Of a stretch of DNA of 64,000 nt, positions 29,562 through 38,320 are shown piece by piece; positions within the stretch are counted from its first letter, which is position 1; the number at the start of each line of letters is the position of its first letter. Origin of the DNA: Halonotius pteroides (GTDB taxonomy: Archaea; Halobacteriota; Halobacteria; Halobacteriales; Haloferacaceae); NCBI RefSeq assembly GCF_003605635.1, contig NZ_QMDW01000002.1, forward strand, positions 124,001-188,000, given 5' to 3'. A program made the translations under genes and the position numbers. Under the pieces are notes generated by a model. It made no database searches and was not told the DNA's origin. It saw nothing but the letters and a program-made list of their open reading frames with translations.

Positions 29562-31751
29562 TTATGGCTCCGGCGGCGCGCCGTCGTAGGCCTCGTGATC
29601 GGTGTAGAAGTTCAGCATCGCAAATTTCAGCTTCTCTGGGCTAATATCGACTAACTCCTCACGCTCCTCGACCGGGAAGCTCCGGCGGACGCTGTATTTC
29701 CCCATGTCGGCCTCGGTGTATCGCTTGTCGGCGAGAATGCGGACGCCGAAATCCTCCGGCGAGCGGATCACCCGGCCGAGTGCCTGCCGTGTCTTGCGAA
29801 TCGTCGGGATCTCGACGGCGTAGGCCCAGCCGGCGTCGCGCTTCTGGTGGGTCCCGCTGTAGGCGCGCTCGTAGGCGTCCTGGACGGCCTCCATCCGCTC
29901 GGAGAGTCGCGGGTACGGGACGCCGATGACGGCGACGGTGCGGGCCTCGTTGCCGTCGAAACTCACGCCCTCCGCGAGCGTCCCCCACAGCGACGTGAAC
30001 AGCGCGGCGTCGTCGCTGGCGACGAACCGCTGGCGGAGGTCTTCGGTCGATTTCCCTGATTCATCAAGGATGAGCGTGCCAAATGGCTCGTCAGCACGGT
30101 TCTCGACGCTGAGGCGGCTATGGTAGCGTTCGGCCTCCGAATACGAGGGAAAGAAGAGCAATGTGTTGCCGGGCGTAAACCGGATCACGTCTCCCAGCAG
30201 CTGGCTGATGGTCTCCTGTGTCGCGGGGTCGTCGCGCTCGCTGGCGAACAGGGCCGGTACCTCGGCCGCGTACGTCCGGCGGTTTGCCTCGGGGTAGGCC
30301 AGCCCGTAGGCCATCGTCGCCGGCGAGTCAAGGCCGAGTACGTCCTCGGTCACGTCGAACGGTCGGAGCGTCGCGCTCATCAACACGCTGGCGTACACGT
30401 CGTCGAAGAGGTTCCGCGTTACTTCGCGCGGAATGCAGGTGTAGAGTTCGGCACGGCCGTAGACGTCGCCGGTCTGGTCGTTTCGCCGGACGCCGGCCAT
30501 CGGGTGCTGGCCGAGTTCGCCGCCCTCGTCCATCCACGTGCTGATGAACTGGGCGGCCTGGAGGGTCTGACACTCCGCGCGGCTCGTCGCCTCGCCGTCC
30601 TTGTAGGCGCGTTCGTACTCCTCGTCGAGGGTGCGGCCCAGCTGTACCGCGAGTTCGGTCTCGGTGTCGATACCGCGGCCCTCGTAGAGCCGCAGGAAGG
30701 CGAGGGTGATCTCGTCGCGTGCGTCGGGGTTGGCGACCGACACGTCCTCCCAGTGCTCGCCGACATTGTCGCGTTCGTAGTCGCTGAGTTCGTCCTCGTA
30801 GGTGACGACGAGCGCGTCGCGGAAGGCCTCGATCACGTTGCGCGCAGGCTCGGCGCGGGAGTCATCGAGTCCGGCGAGTTCGTCGAGGGCGGCGTCGAGC
30901 GTCGTCTCGGTCATGGTTTTCGTCGCGTGATCGCGGGCCGCGCCCTCGATGTTGTGGGCTTCATCGAAGACGGTGATCACGTCGCTGGGGTCGCAGTCGA
31001 GCCACCGGAAGAACTGCTCGCGGATCATCGGATCGAGCAGGTGGTGGTAGTTGCAGACGACGAGGTCGATATCCTCCATCCCTTCCTTCAGGAGTTCGTA
31101 CCCACAGAGGTTCTGCCCCTCGGCGTACTCGTAGATCTCCTCGGGCGTTCGCACGTCGTCGAAGAGCCACCCAAAGAAGTCGTCGGTGTCGGCAGTGAGG
31201 TTGTTGTAGTAGTACTCACAGACGTTGCCGCCGCGAAGCTCGTCGAGTTCCTCTTCCAGCTCGTCGAGTTCGTCCATCACCGCGTTGCGGGCTTCCGCCG
31301 CGCCGGACTCACCCTCCTGGCTCGCTTCGAGCAGTTCCTCCTGGCGGGCGGCGAGTGCCTCGTGGTCGGTTTCGGTATCGACGAGTTCGCGGGTGGTATC
31401 CCGGAGGGTCTGGCACTCCTGGTACCCCACGTCGATGTGGCACATCTCGGCTTTGCCCTTGAAGACGACCGCCTTGATCGGCTCCGTGCGGGTGATCGCG
31501 CGGGCGTCGTCGACGAACTGCCGCATCTGCTGGTGGACGTTGGTGGTGATGACGACCGTTTTGTCGTTATCGCGCGCGTAGGCGAGGGCGGGCACGAGCG
31601 CCGAGAGGGTCTTTCCGGTGCCGGGCGCGCCCTCGAAGAGTACGTCGCGGGCCTGGCCCAGCGAGTTGGCGATCCGGTCGATAGCCTCGCGCTGGTTCGG
31701 GTACGGCGTCTCGTAGGGGAAGAACCGGAGGTCGTCGTCCGCGGCTGTCAC
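29562..31751 (-). CDS. XPD/DinG-like superfamily 2 DNA helicase with Fe-S cysteines
   Basis: A 729-residue helicase. Walker A lies in GAPGTGKTLSALVPA near residue 40 and the DEAH box in VFDEAHNIEGAARDH. Between them cysteines in AEMCHIDVGYQEC, GGNVCEYY and QNLCGYELL fit the Fe-S domain of XPD, FancJ and DinG enzymes. The C-terminal helicase domain has LMSATLRPFD, SLWGTLAEGVSFDG and RQALGRVIRSPEDFG. It probably unwinds DNA 5'-3' in repair. GTG 31751 is taken as start because a TATA-like TTTTAATCGA (31771-31780) lies about 25 bases upstream; the longer frame overlaps argF. Confidence 0.9.
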   Translation of the reverse strand: MTAADDDLRFFPYETPYPNQREAIDRIANSLGQARDVLFEGAPGTGKTLSALVPALAYARDNDKTVVITTNVHQQMRQFVDDARAITRTEPIKAVVFKGKAEMCHIDVGYQECQTLRDTTRELVDTETDHEALAARQEELLEASQEGESGAAEARNAVMDELDELEEELDELRGGNVCEYYYNNLTADTDDFFGWLFDDVRTPEEIYEYAEGQNLCGYELLKEGMEDIDLVVCNYHHLLDPMIREQFFRWLDCDPSDVITVFDEAHNIEGAARDHATKTMTETTLDAALDELAGLDDSRAEPARNVIEAFRDALVVTYEDELSDYERDNVGEHWEDVSVANPDARDEITLAFLRLYEGRGIDTETELAVQLGRTLDEEYERAYKDGEATSRAECQTLQAAQFISTWMDEGGELGQHPMAGVRRNDQTGDVYGRAELYTCIPREVTRNLFDDVYASVLMSATLRPFDVTEDVLGLDSPATMAYGLAYPEANRRTYAAEVPALFASERDDPATQETISQLLGDVIRFTPGNTLLFFPSYSEAERYHSRLSVENRADEPFGTLILDESGKSTEDLRQRFVASDDAALFTSLWGTLAEGVSFDGNEARTVAVIGVPYPRLSERMEAVQDAYERAYSGTHQKRDAGWAYAVEIPTIRKTRQALGRVIRSPEDFGVRILADKRYTEADMGKYSVRRSFPVEEREELVDISPEKLKFAMLNFYTDHEAYDGAPPEP

Positions 31752-31791
31752 ACCTGCTCTTTGGCGGCTATCGATTAAAACATAGGGTCGA

Positions 31792-32685
31792 TTACCCGAG
31801 CAACTCGACCAGCAGTGCATTCTGGGCGTGCAGCCGGTTTTCGGCCTGCACCCACACAATCGAGCGGTCGCTTTCGATGACGCTGTCGGTGATCTCCTCG
31901 CCGCGATGGGCCGGCAGACAGTGCATCACCGTCGCGTCGGTATCGGCCAGCAGCTCGTCGTTGAGCTGGAAGCCGTCGAAGGCCGCGAGTTTTGCCTCGC
32001 GTTCGTCCTCCTCGCCCATGCTGACCCACACGTCGGTGTAGATCACGTCCGCGCCGTCGATGGCGGCGTCGGGATCGGTGTAGACCTCGGGTGGCTCGCC
32101 GCGTTCGGCGGCGCGGTCGAGGACGGCGTCATCCATCGCATACTCGGGTGGCGTTGCGACCGCGAGATCGACACCGGCGAGCGCGCAGCCAACCGCAAAC
32201 GACTGGCCGACGTTGTTGCCGTCGCCGACCCACGCGACCCGCACGTCGTCGAGGCCACCGAACTGCTCGTGGATCGTCAGCAGGTCAGCCAGCGTCTGGC
32301 AGGGATGGGCGTCGTCGGTGAGGCCATTGATTACGGGGACATCGGCGTACTCGGCGAGGGTTTCGGCGTCGGCGTGGTCGAACAGCCGGGCCATGATCCC
32401 GTCGACATAGCGGCCCATCGCGCGGGCGGTGTCCTTCAGCGGCTCGCCGTGGCCGAGCTGGATGTCGTCGGGACCCATGAAGATCGCGTGGCCGCCGAGC
32501 TGCGTCATCCCGGTCTCGAAGGAGATCCGGGTGCGCGTACTCGGCTTCTCGAAGAGCATCCCGAGCGTCTGGTCGGTCAGTCGGGCGTCGCTCTCGCTGG
32601 CCTTCAGCTCAGCTGCCAGCGCGAGCAGATCGTCGAGTTCGTCGGCCGAGATATCGTCGATATCGAGGAAATCGGCCGCGTTCAT
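31792..32685 (-). CDS. argF: Ornithine carbamoyltransferase
   Basis: A 297-residue enzyme making citrulline from ornithine and carbamoyl phosphate. The carbamoyl-phosphate loop FEKPSTRTRISFE, DDAHPCQTLADLL and the ornithine-binding MHCLPAHRGEEI are all present. It is the last gene of the lysW-led arginine operon. Its ATG overlaps the stop of argE by four bases. The ORF upstream of ATG 32685 is arginine-rich antisense-like sequence and is not used. Confidence 0.97.
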   Translation of the reverse strand: MNAADFLDIDDISADELDDLLALAAELKASESDARLTDQTLGMLFEKPSTRTRISFETGMTQLGGHAIFMGPDDIQLGHGEPLKDTARAMGRYVDGIMARLFDHADAETLAEYADVPVINGLTDDAHPCQTLADLLTIHEQFGGLDDVRVAWVGDGNNVGQSFAVGCALAGVDLAVATPPEYAMDDAVLDRAAERGEPPEVYTDPDAAIDGADVIYTDVWVSMGEEDEREAKLAAFDGFQLNDELLADTDATVMHCLPAHRGEEITDSVIESDRSIVWVQAENRLHAQNALLVELLG

Positions 32686-33827
32686 TTGGCCGCCTCCGCG
32701 TTGGTCGCTGCTTCGCTGTCGCCGCTCGCCGCGCCGTCGCTCGCTACGTCGTCGTCGACGCCGCACCGCTCGCAGACGTCGATCAACACGTCGATAGCGT
32801 TGTCGAAGGCATCGAGCGGCAGGTGTTCGTTCGGCGTATGATCGAGACTGGAGTCGCCGGGGCCGTAGCTCACCATCTCACAGTTCCACTCGGTGGCGAA
32901 GACGTTCATATCGCTGGTGCCGGTTTTTCGGAGCAAGCGTGGGTCGCCGCCGCCCGCGCGGATCGCCGCCCGGAAGACGCGGGCCAACTCCGTGCGGGGG
33001 TTGGTCATCACCGGCGGGATCGACTCCGTCCAGTTGACTGTGCCGATCTCAAGTTCGGCATCCGAGAGCTCGCGCACCTCGTCGGGGGTGCGTTCGGGCG
33101 GCACCCGCAACTGGAACTCCATGGTCGCCTCCATCGAGAGCCCATCAACGGAGACACCGCCCTCGATGTCGACCGGCTTGGTCGTCACCTGCTCGAAAAC
33201 GGGGACCCACTCGTCGGGCTCGAAAATCGCCTCGACGCGATCCCACCAGCTCATCCCCTGTTGGATCGCGTTGAGGTCGGGCCGGGAGTGGTGGCCGGAC
33301 TCGCTGGCGGCGACGTAGGTGCCCTCGACGAGGCCGCGGTAGCCCAGCGTAATTCCGTCCCAGCCGGATGGCTCGCCGTTGATGATGAGGTCAGGTGCCT
33401 CGTGGTGGTCTGTCAGATACCACGCGCCACGCGAGGTGGACTCCTCGCCGACGACGCCGACGAACGAGGCACCGGTTTCGACCGCCGCAATCGCCATTGA
33501 GGCCAGCGATCCCGTCGCGTCGACGCTGCCGCGACCCCAGAGTTCGGGGCCGTCATCGCCGTCTTTGATCTCGACAGGAATCTCGCCGGGGACGGTGTCG
33601 ATATGCGACGTGAGGAGGACGGTGTCGTCGCCCGGCGCGCGAACGTTGCCAATGTCGTCGATCCAGACCTCGCGGTCGTGGGCCTCGAAGAAGGCTGCCA
33701 GTGCCTCGGCGGCCTCTGTCTCCTCGCCTGAAACCGACGGAATCGAGACGAGTTCGACGAGCAGCTCCCGGCCCTCGGTGTCGATAGCGGGATGCTCCAC
33801 TGCGGCGTGGGTTGATTCGACAGCCAT
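32682..33827 (-). CDS. argE: [LysW]-ornithine (lysine) hydrolase, M20 family
   Basis: A 381-residue metallopeptidase releasing ornithine from its LysW carrier. M20 motifs: LLTSHIDTVPGEIP, with the first His and Asp ligands; WGRGSVDATGSLAS, with the bridging Asp; VGEESTSRGAW, with the catalytic Glu; and KTGTSDMNVFA. The LysK/ArgE subgroup is about this length. It overlaps argF downstream and touches argD upstream (TGATG). Because haloarchaea generally make lysine through diaminopimelate, I assign it to arginine. Confidence 0.93.
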   Translation of the reverse strand: MAVESTHAAVEHPAIDTEGRELLVELVSIPSVSGEETEAAEALAAFFEAHDREVWIDDIGNVRAPGDDTVLLTSHIDTVPGEIPVEIKDGDDGPELWGRGSVDATGSLASMAIAAVETGASFVGVVGEESTSRGAWYLTDHHEAPDLIINGEPSGWDGITLGYRGLVEGTYVAASESGHHSRPDLNAIQQGMSWWDRVEAIFEPDEWVPVFEQVTTKPVDIEGGVSVDGLSMEATMEFQLRVPPERTPDEVRELSDAELEIGTVNWTESIPPVMTNPRTELARVFRAAIRAGGGDPRLLRKTGTSDMNVFATEWNCEMVSYGPGDSSLDHTPNEHLPLDAFDNAIDVLIDVCERCGVDDDVASDGAASGDSEAATNAEAAK

Positions 33828-34963
33828 CAGTCAAGTGCCTCCGTGAGCGCGTCGACGACAGTGTCGACGTGTGTTTCGTCAATGGTGAGCGGGGGCAACA
33901 ATCTGACGACTGTCCGACCAGCCGGCAACGCGAGGATCTGGTGGTTCATCGCCAGATCACGCAGCACGCGGTTTGCACCCTTCTTCACCTCAACGCCGAC
34001 CATCAGCCCCTCGCCGCGTACGTCGCGGACGCCGAGATCGTGTTCCTCGGCGGCGGCCTCGATCTCGCTCATCATGTACTCGCCCATCTCGGCGGCGTGC
34101 TGTGGGATCTCCTCGTCGACGATGGCCGAGACGGTTGCGTGTACCGCCGCGGAGACGACTGGCCCGCCGCTGAACGTCGAGGCATGCGAGCCGTAGTTGT
34201 CGGCGATCCAGTCACGGCAGAGCGTCGCGCCGACCGGGAGCCCGTTGCCGAGCCCCTTCGCGCTCGTGATCATATCCGGCACCACGTCAGCCCACTCGGA
34301 AGCCCACAGCGTCCCGGTGCGGCCCATCCCGGTCTGTACCTCGTCGAAGATCAGTGCCGCGCCGCTGGTCGCGGTTTCGACGCGCACGCGCTGGAGGAAC
34401 TTCCTGCGTGCGGGGTTGATGCCGCCCTCGCCCTGCACCGGTTCGACGATCACCGCGGCGGTGTCGTCGTCGATGGCGGCGGCCATCTCCGCGGCGTCGT
34501 CGTAGGTGACGAACTCGACGTCGCCCATCAGCGGCTCGTACGGTTTCTTGTACTTGTCCTTCCACGTCGTTGCGAGTGCGCCCATCGTCCGGCCGTGGAA
34601 CCCGCGTTTCGTCGAGATGATCTTCGAGTTCCCGGTCGCAGCGCGGGCGAACTTCAGCGCCGCCTCGTTGGCCTCCGTCCCGGAGTTACAGAGCCACACC
34701 TTGTCGACGGTCTTCGGGGCTGTTTCGGCGAGCAGTTCGTACAGCTTTGTCCTGATTTCGACCGGGTAGGACGCCTGCACGTAGGTGACCCGTGAGAGCT
34801 GGTCGGTGATAGCATTCTGGACGGCCTCGTGGCCGTGGCCGAGCGGGACACAGGCGTAGCTCGCGCCCATATCCAGATACTCGGTGCCGTTGCTGTCGGT
34901 GACGAACGCGCCGTCACCCTCGACGATCTCGATCGGTTTCTCCGAGAAAACAAAGCCACTCAT
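33827..34963 (-). CDS. argD: [LysW]-glutamate semialdehyde aminotransferase
   Basis: A 378-residue class III PLP aminotransferase. DMGASYACVPLGHGHEAV is near the N-terminus, CNSGTEANEAALKFA is the PLP-phosphate loop, LIFDEVQTGMGRTG carries the Asp bonding the pyridine nitrogen, and the Schiff-base Lys is in MITSAKGLGNGLPVG. It transfers an amino group to LysW-bound glutamate semialdehyde, giving LysW-ornithine. It is coupled on both sides by overlaps of one to four bases. Confidence 0.95.
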   Translation of the reverse strand: MSGFVFSEKPIEIVEGDGAFVTDSNGTEYLDMGASYACVPLGHGHEAVQNAITDQLSRVTYVQASYPVEIRTKLYELLAETAPKTVDKVWLCNSGTEANEAALKFARAATGNSKIISTKRGFHGRTMGALATTWKDKYKKPYEPLMGDVEFVTYDDAAEMAAAIDDDTAAVIVEPVQGEGGINPARRKFLQRVRVETATSGAALIFDEVQTGMGRTGTLWASEWADVVPDMITSAKGLGNGLPVGATLCRDWIADNYGSHASTFSGGPVVSAAVHATVSAIVDEEIPQHAAEMGEYMMSEIEAAAEEHDLGVRDVRGEGLMVGVEVKKGANRVLRDLAMNHQILALPAGRTVVRLLPPLTIDETHVDTVVDALTEALD

Positions 34964-35925
34964 TGGGTGATCTCTCCGTTATCTGCCAGCGCGCTCGCCT
35001 CGATTTTCGTGCCCGCGCCGTTGAGCGCGCTACTGACCGGCGCGTCGCGGTTGGCGTCGCCGACGTGGACCGCCGGCGCGCCACCTTCCAGTGCCTCGGT
35101 TGCGGCCATGACTTTCTTCGTCATGAACCCTTCTGCAGCGTCTTTCACTGATTTTAGCTCCTTGGGTGTCGCTGCCGACTCGATGAGCGTCTCGGGGTCG
35201 TCGGGATCGGCGTAGATGCCGGCCACGTCGGTCAACACCACGAGTTCGGCGCCGAGCGCGCCCGCGACGGCGGCCGCCGAGCGGTCGGCGTCGGCGTTGA
35301 CTGCCAGTACCTCGTCGTCGTCCTCGCCGAGCATCGGGACGCTCACGACCGGCGTGTAGCCGTCGTCGAGCAGCGAGTCCAACAGGTCGCTGTTCACGTC
35401 GGTGATCTTCCCCGAGTGATCGCCGCGCTTGATCTTCTTTGTGCCGTCGTCGAGCACGCGAACCGCCGACTTGCGGGGACCAGACAGCAGGCCGCCATCG
35501 ACGCCCGACAGGCCGACGGCGTCAACGCCGGCGTTGCGGAACAGCGTCGTCAACTCCGTGTTGAGCTTGCCGGCCATCACCATGGCGAAAACCTCCATCG
35601 TCTCCGCGTCAGTAAACCGGCCGGTGACACCGCCCGGCGTTTCGACGTACGTCGGCTCGATGTCCATGCGTTCGAGCGTGTCGTCGACGGCGGTCGAGCC
35701 GCCGTGGACGACGACGACCTCGCGGCCCGATTCGACGAGGGCGGCGATATCGTCGACCGCGCCTTCGGGGTCGACCGCGTTCGCGCCGCCGATCTTGACG
35801 ACGACCGGCGGCTGGCCGCCGTCGGCTCGGAGTCGTCGCCGCCGTGCGTTCGCAAAGACCACCGACTGATCGGCCGGTTGATGCTGGCGACGACGAGCGC
35901 GTGTCTGTGAATCGTGTTCAGTCAT
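34960..35925 (-). CDS. argB: [LysW]-glutamate kinase
   Basis: A 321-residue amino-acid kinase. PPVVVKIGGANAVDPEG binds ATP phosphate, VVVVHGGSTAVDDTL and KITDVNSDLLDSLL are substrate-site segments, and NADADRSAAAVAGAL and MTKKVMAATEALEGG lie in the C-terminal lobe. Residues 1-48 are an unusual basic extension (RARRRQHQPADQ, NARRRRLRADG) not expected in the family, which normally begins at the VVVKIGG strand. The start at ATG 35925 is the only good one upstream of that strand, so the extension may be real. Confidence 0.92.
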   Translation of the reverse strand: MTEHDSQTRARRRQHQPADQSVVFANARRRRLRADGGQPPVVVKIGGANAVDPEGAVDDIAALVESGREVVVVHGGSTAVDDTLERMDIEPTYVETPGGVTGRFTDAETMEVFAMVMAGKLNTELTTLFRNAGVDAVGLSGVDGGLLSGPRKSAVRVLDDGTKKIKRGDHSGKITDVNSDLLDSLLDDGYTPVVSVPMLGEDDDEVLAVNADADRSAAAVAGALGAELVVLTDVAGIYADPDDPETLIESAATPKELKSVKDAAEGFMTKKVMAATEALEGGAPAVHVGDANRDAPVSSALNGAGTKIEASALADNGEITQ

Positions 35926-35941
35926 GTGCAACCACTCCGTA

Positions 35942-36985
35942 TTAGGGCGCGCCAACCGGGTGGAGTCCCTGAAAGTCGAGGCCCGCCGTTTCCTCAATGC
36001 CGAGGGCGATGTTCGTGCCGTGGATCGCCTGCCCGGCCGAGCCTTTCATCATGTTGTCGATCGCCGAAAACGCCACCAGCCGCTTGTTACCGGGATCGAG
36101 TTCGAAGCCGACCTCGGCGGTGTTGGTGCCGGCGACCGCCTTCGGTTCGGGGTAGCGATAGACGCCACCGCCGCCGGCGACCAGGCGCACGAAGGGTTCG
36201 TCCTCGTAGCTCTCGCGGTAGGCACTCCAGAGGTCGCCCTTCGAGACCGGTTCGCCGGGGAAGACGTGGCAGGTCGCCGAGGAGCCACGGGTCATATCGA
36301 CCGCGTGGACGGTGAACGAGAGCGATACGCCGAGGAACTGCTCGATCTCGGCCTCGTGGCGATGGCCCGTCGGCGCGTACGGGCGGACGACGCCCGACCG
36401 CTCGGGGTGGCTGGAGGCGTCGCCGCCGCCCGCGCCGCCCTCCGAGGAGCCGACCTTCACGTCGGCGACGATCTGCTCATCGCCAGAGAGGATCCCGGAA
36501 TCAAACAGCGGTTTGAGGCCGAGGATCGTCGAGGCGGCGTTGCAGCCGCCGCTGGCGATGAGGTCCGCGCCCGGCAACTCTTCACGAGTCAGTTCGGGCA
36601 GCGCGTAGACGCTCTCCTCGAGGTATTCGGGCGCGCTGTGGCCGTCGTACCACTCTTCGTACTGGTCGGCCGTGTTGAGGCGGAAATCAGCCGAGAGGTC
36701 GACGACAGTGTCGGCGTGCTCGGCAAACTCGTCGATCTGCTCCATCGAGACGCCGTGTGGCGTCGCTGCGAACAACACGTCGACCGATTCGAGATCGTCT
36801 GGCGAACTGAAGCGGAGATCGAGTTCGCGGAGATTGGGGTGTGAGTAGCCGACCGTCTTGTTCGCCTTCGAGCGGCTGGTTGCCTGTGTGATCTCGAAGT
36901 TCGGGTGTCCGCTGAGCAGCCGCAACAGTTCGCCGCCGGTAAACCCGGTGCCGCCGACGACACTTGCGGTGTAGGTCTCGCTCAT
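35942..36985 (-). CDS. argC: [LysW]-glutamyl-phosphate reductase
   Basis: A 347-residue NADPH-dependent enzyme. Nucleotide-binding VVGGTGFTGGELLRLL is at residue 9, the catalytic cysteine is in IASGGCNAASTILGL, and the active-site His lies in GVVRPYAPTGHRHEAE. A Gly/Ser-rich loop (SSEGGAGGGDASSHPE) is typical for LysY/ArgC. It reduces LysW-gamma-glutamyl phosphate to the semialdehyde. Sixteen bases separate it from argB. The frame upstream of ATG 36985 belongs to the antisense of argX and is ignored. Confidence 0.95.
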   Translation of the reverse strand: MSETYTASVVGGTGFTGGELLRLLSGHPNFEITQATSRSKANKTVGYSHPNLRELDLRFSSPDDLESVDVLFAATPHGVSMEQIDEFAEHADTVVDLSADFRLNTADQYEEWYDGHSAPEYLEESVYALPELTREELPGADLIASGGCNAASTILGLKPLFDSGILSGDEQIVADVKVGSSEGGAGGGDASSHPERSGVVRPYAPTGHRHEAEIEQFLGVSLSFTVHAVDMTRGSSATCHVFPGEPVSKGDLWSAYRESYEDEPFVRLVAGGGGVYRYPEPKAVAGTNTAEVGFELDPGNKRLVAFSAIDNMMKGSAGQAIHGTNIALGIEETAGLDFQGLHPVGAP

Positions 36986-37010
36986 TGGGATGCCTCCGCG
37001 GTTCCGTCGC

Positions 37011-37892
37011 TCATTGCGTCGCCTCCGGCGTTGCCTCGTTCGCTTTCGTTTCCAGCCAGTCGACGACGGTGGCCGGCACATCGACATCGACACAGCCGTT
37101 GAGGGCTTTGAACTCGACGGTGTGGTTGATCTCGTGGACGGTGTATTTGCCACTGTTTTCGCCGCCAACTTCCATCAGATCGACGCCGAGCAGGCCACCG
37201 CCAACCGCGTCGCTGGCTTTCTCGACGAGGTCAAGCGCGGTGTCGTCAAGTTCGAAGCCCGCGGTGTCGCCGCCTTTCGCGGCGTTGGTCAGCCAGTGAT
37301 CCGAGGTTCTGGTCATCGCCGCGACGGGTTCGCCGTCGGTGGCGACGACGCGGATGTCGCGGCCGGGTTTGTCGACGAACTCCTGGACGTAGAACACCTT
37401 GTGCTCGTAGTGGCCGAGCACCTTCTTGTGTTCAAGAACGGCTTCGGCCGCGCTCTCGGAGTCGAGTTTCGCCATCAGGCGACCCCACGAGCCGACGACC
37501 GGCTTGAGGACGCAGGGGTAGCCGAAGGATTCGATGGCGTCCATCGCCGAGTCGACGGTGAAGGCGACCTTCGTCTCAGGGGTCGGTACGCCCGCGGCAT
37601 CGAGTGCGAGGCTGTTTTTGGCTTTATCGGCACACACGTCAGCCGTTTCGGGGTTGTTGATGACTGGGATGTCGTAGTGATCGATAAAGCGGGTCGCGTA
37701 CAGCGACCGGCTGGTTGACAGACAGCGGTCGACGACGATATCGAGGTTGTCGATGTCAGCAGTCGTCCCGTCGAGGCCGAACTGCTGTTTGCGGACATCG
37801 ATCTTCTCGATCTCGTGGTCGCGGTCGCGCAGCTCGTTGAGCAACAGCTTCTCGTCCTGTCTGATCCGTGAGTAGAGGATGCCGACTTTCAT
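37011..37892 (-). CDS. argX: Glutamate-LysW ligase ArgX (LysX family)
   Basis: A 293-residue ATP-grasp ligase joining the alpha-amino group of glutamate to the C-terminal Glu of LysW. MKVGILYSRIRQDEKLL is the typical N-terminus. ATP-grasp elements are CVLKPVVGSWGRLMAK, VQEFVDKPGRDIRV and LLGVDLMEVGG, with the metal-binding YTVHEINHTVEFKAL. It follows lysW by 54 bases. Specificity for glutamate rather than alpha-aminoadipate is inferred from the cluster, which contains all arginine genes. Confidence 0.95.
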   Translation of the reverse strand: MKVGILYSRIRQDEKLLLNELRDRDHEIEKIDVRKQQFGLDGTTADIDNLDIVVDRCLSTSRSLYATRFIDHYDIPVINNPETADVCADKAKNSLALDAAGVPTPETKVAFTVDSAMDAIESFGYPCVLKPVVGSWGRLMAKLDSESAAEAVLEHKKVLGHYEHKVFYVQEFVDKPGRDIRVVATDGEPVAAMTRTSDHWLTNAAKGGDTAGFELDDTALDLVEKASDAVGGGLLGVDLMEVGGENSGKYTVHEINHTVEFKALNGCVDVDVPATVVDWLETKANEATPEATQ

Positions 37893-37946
37893 GCTACTAG
37901 CTGTGGATCAGTCGCTCCCGCCGGCACCGCGGGCGTCGCGGTCACG

Positions 37947-38117
37947 TTACTCGCCCCAGTCCTCTTCGAGTTCCGGAGCCGTGTCGAGCTCCGGCGGATC
38001 AACCGCGATAACCTCAAGCTCGGCACCGCAGGTGCCACAGTCGATGATCTCTCCAACTTCGATGTCGTCGTGTAACTCGACGGTGGCACCGCACTCCGGA
38101 CAATCTGCTTCTGACAT
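37947..38117 (-). CDS. lysW: Amino-group carrier protein LysW
   Basis: A 56-residue acidic carrier. Two zinc-binding pairs are seen, ADCPECGATVEL and DCGTCGAELEV, and the C-terminus is the invariant EDWGE. The final Glu gamma-carboxyl is the attachment point for the substrate amino group. The protein shields intermediates from cyclisation and presents them to ArgX, ArgB, ArgC, ArgD and ArgE. It heads the operon, with a good TATA box upstream. ATG 38117 is chosen over an earlier in-frame ATG that lies in the promoter. Confidence 0.97.
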   Translation of the reverse strand: MSEADCPECGATVELHDDIEVGEIIDCGTCGAELEVIAVDPPELDTAPELEEDWGE

Positions 38118-38141
38118 GGCTGTACGCAGGAGTTCCCGACG

Positions 38142-38152
38142 TATATACTTAA
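38142..38152 (-). promoter_or_regulatory. TATA box of the lysW-argF operon
   Basis: Minus-strand TTAAGTATATA is centred about 30 bases upstream of ATG 38117, so the transcript has a very short leader. It marks the lysW operon as separate from argG-argH, which ends 204 bases upstream. Confidence 0.65.
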
Positions 38153-38320
38153 ACACATCGAACTTGTATTAAATTTTACACTAAATAGTATTGCCACTCC
38201 GCGTGGTTTCGGTGCTCTCACTGCGGCAGCGAAATTCTGTGCTGAATTTCATGTTAGTTCTGTGACCCCAACCGGGGTCGCCGGAGCCGGACAAACGGAT
38301 GGCGACGCCTACGGCCCGCC

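Noticed and set aside
29562-31751. Assignment as bacterial DinG by transfer
   Set aside because: The Fe-S and helicase motifs are equally consistent with archaeal XPD-like enzymes common in haloarchaea, and no sign of transfer is seen.
30120-31778. 552-codon plus-strand frame opposite the XPD-like helicase
   Set aside because: Antisense shadow; the helicase motifs on the minus strand are complete.
33812-34795. 327-codon plus-strand frame opposite argD
   Set aside because: Antisense shadow of a well-supported aminotransferase.
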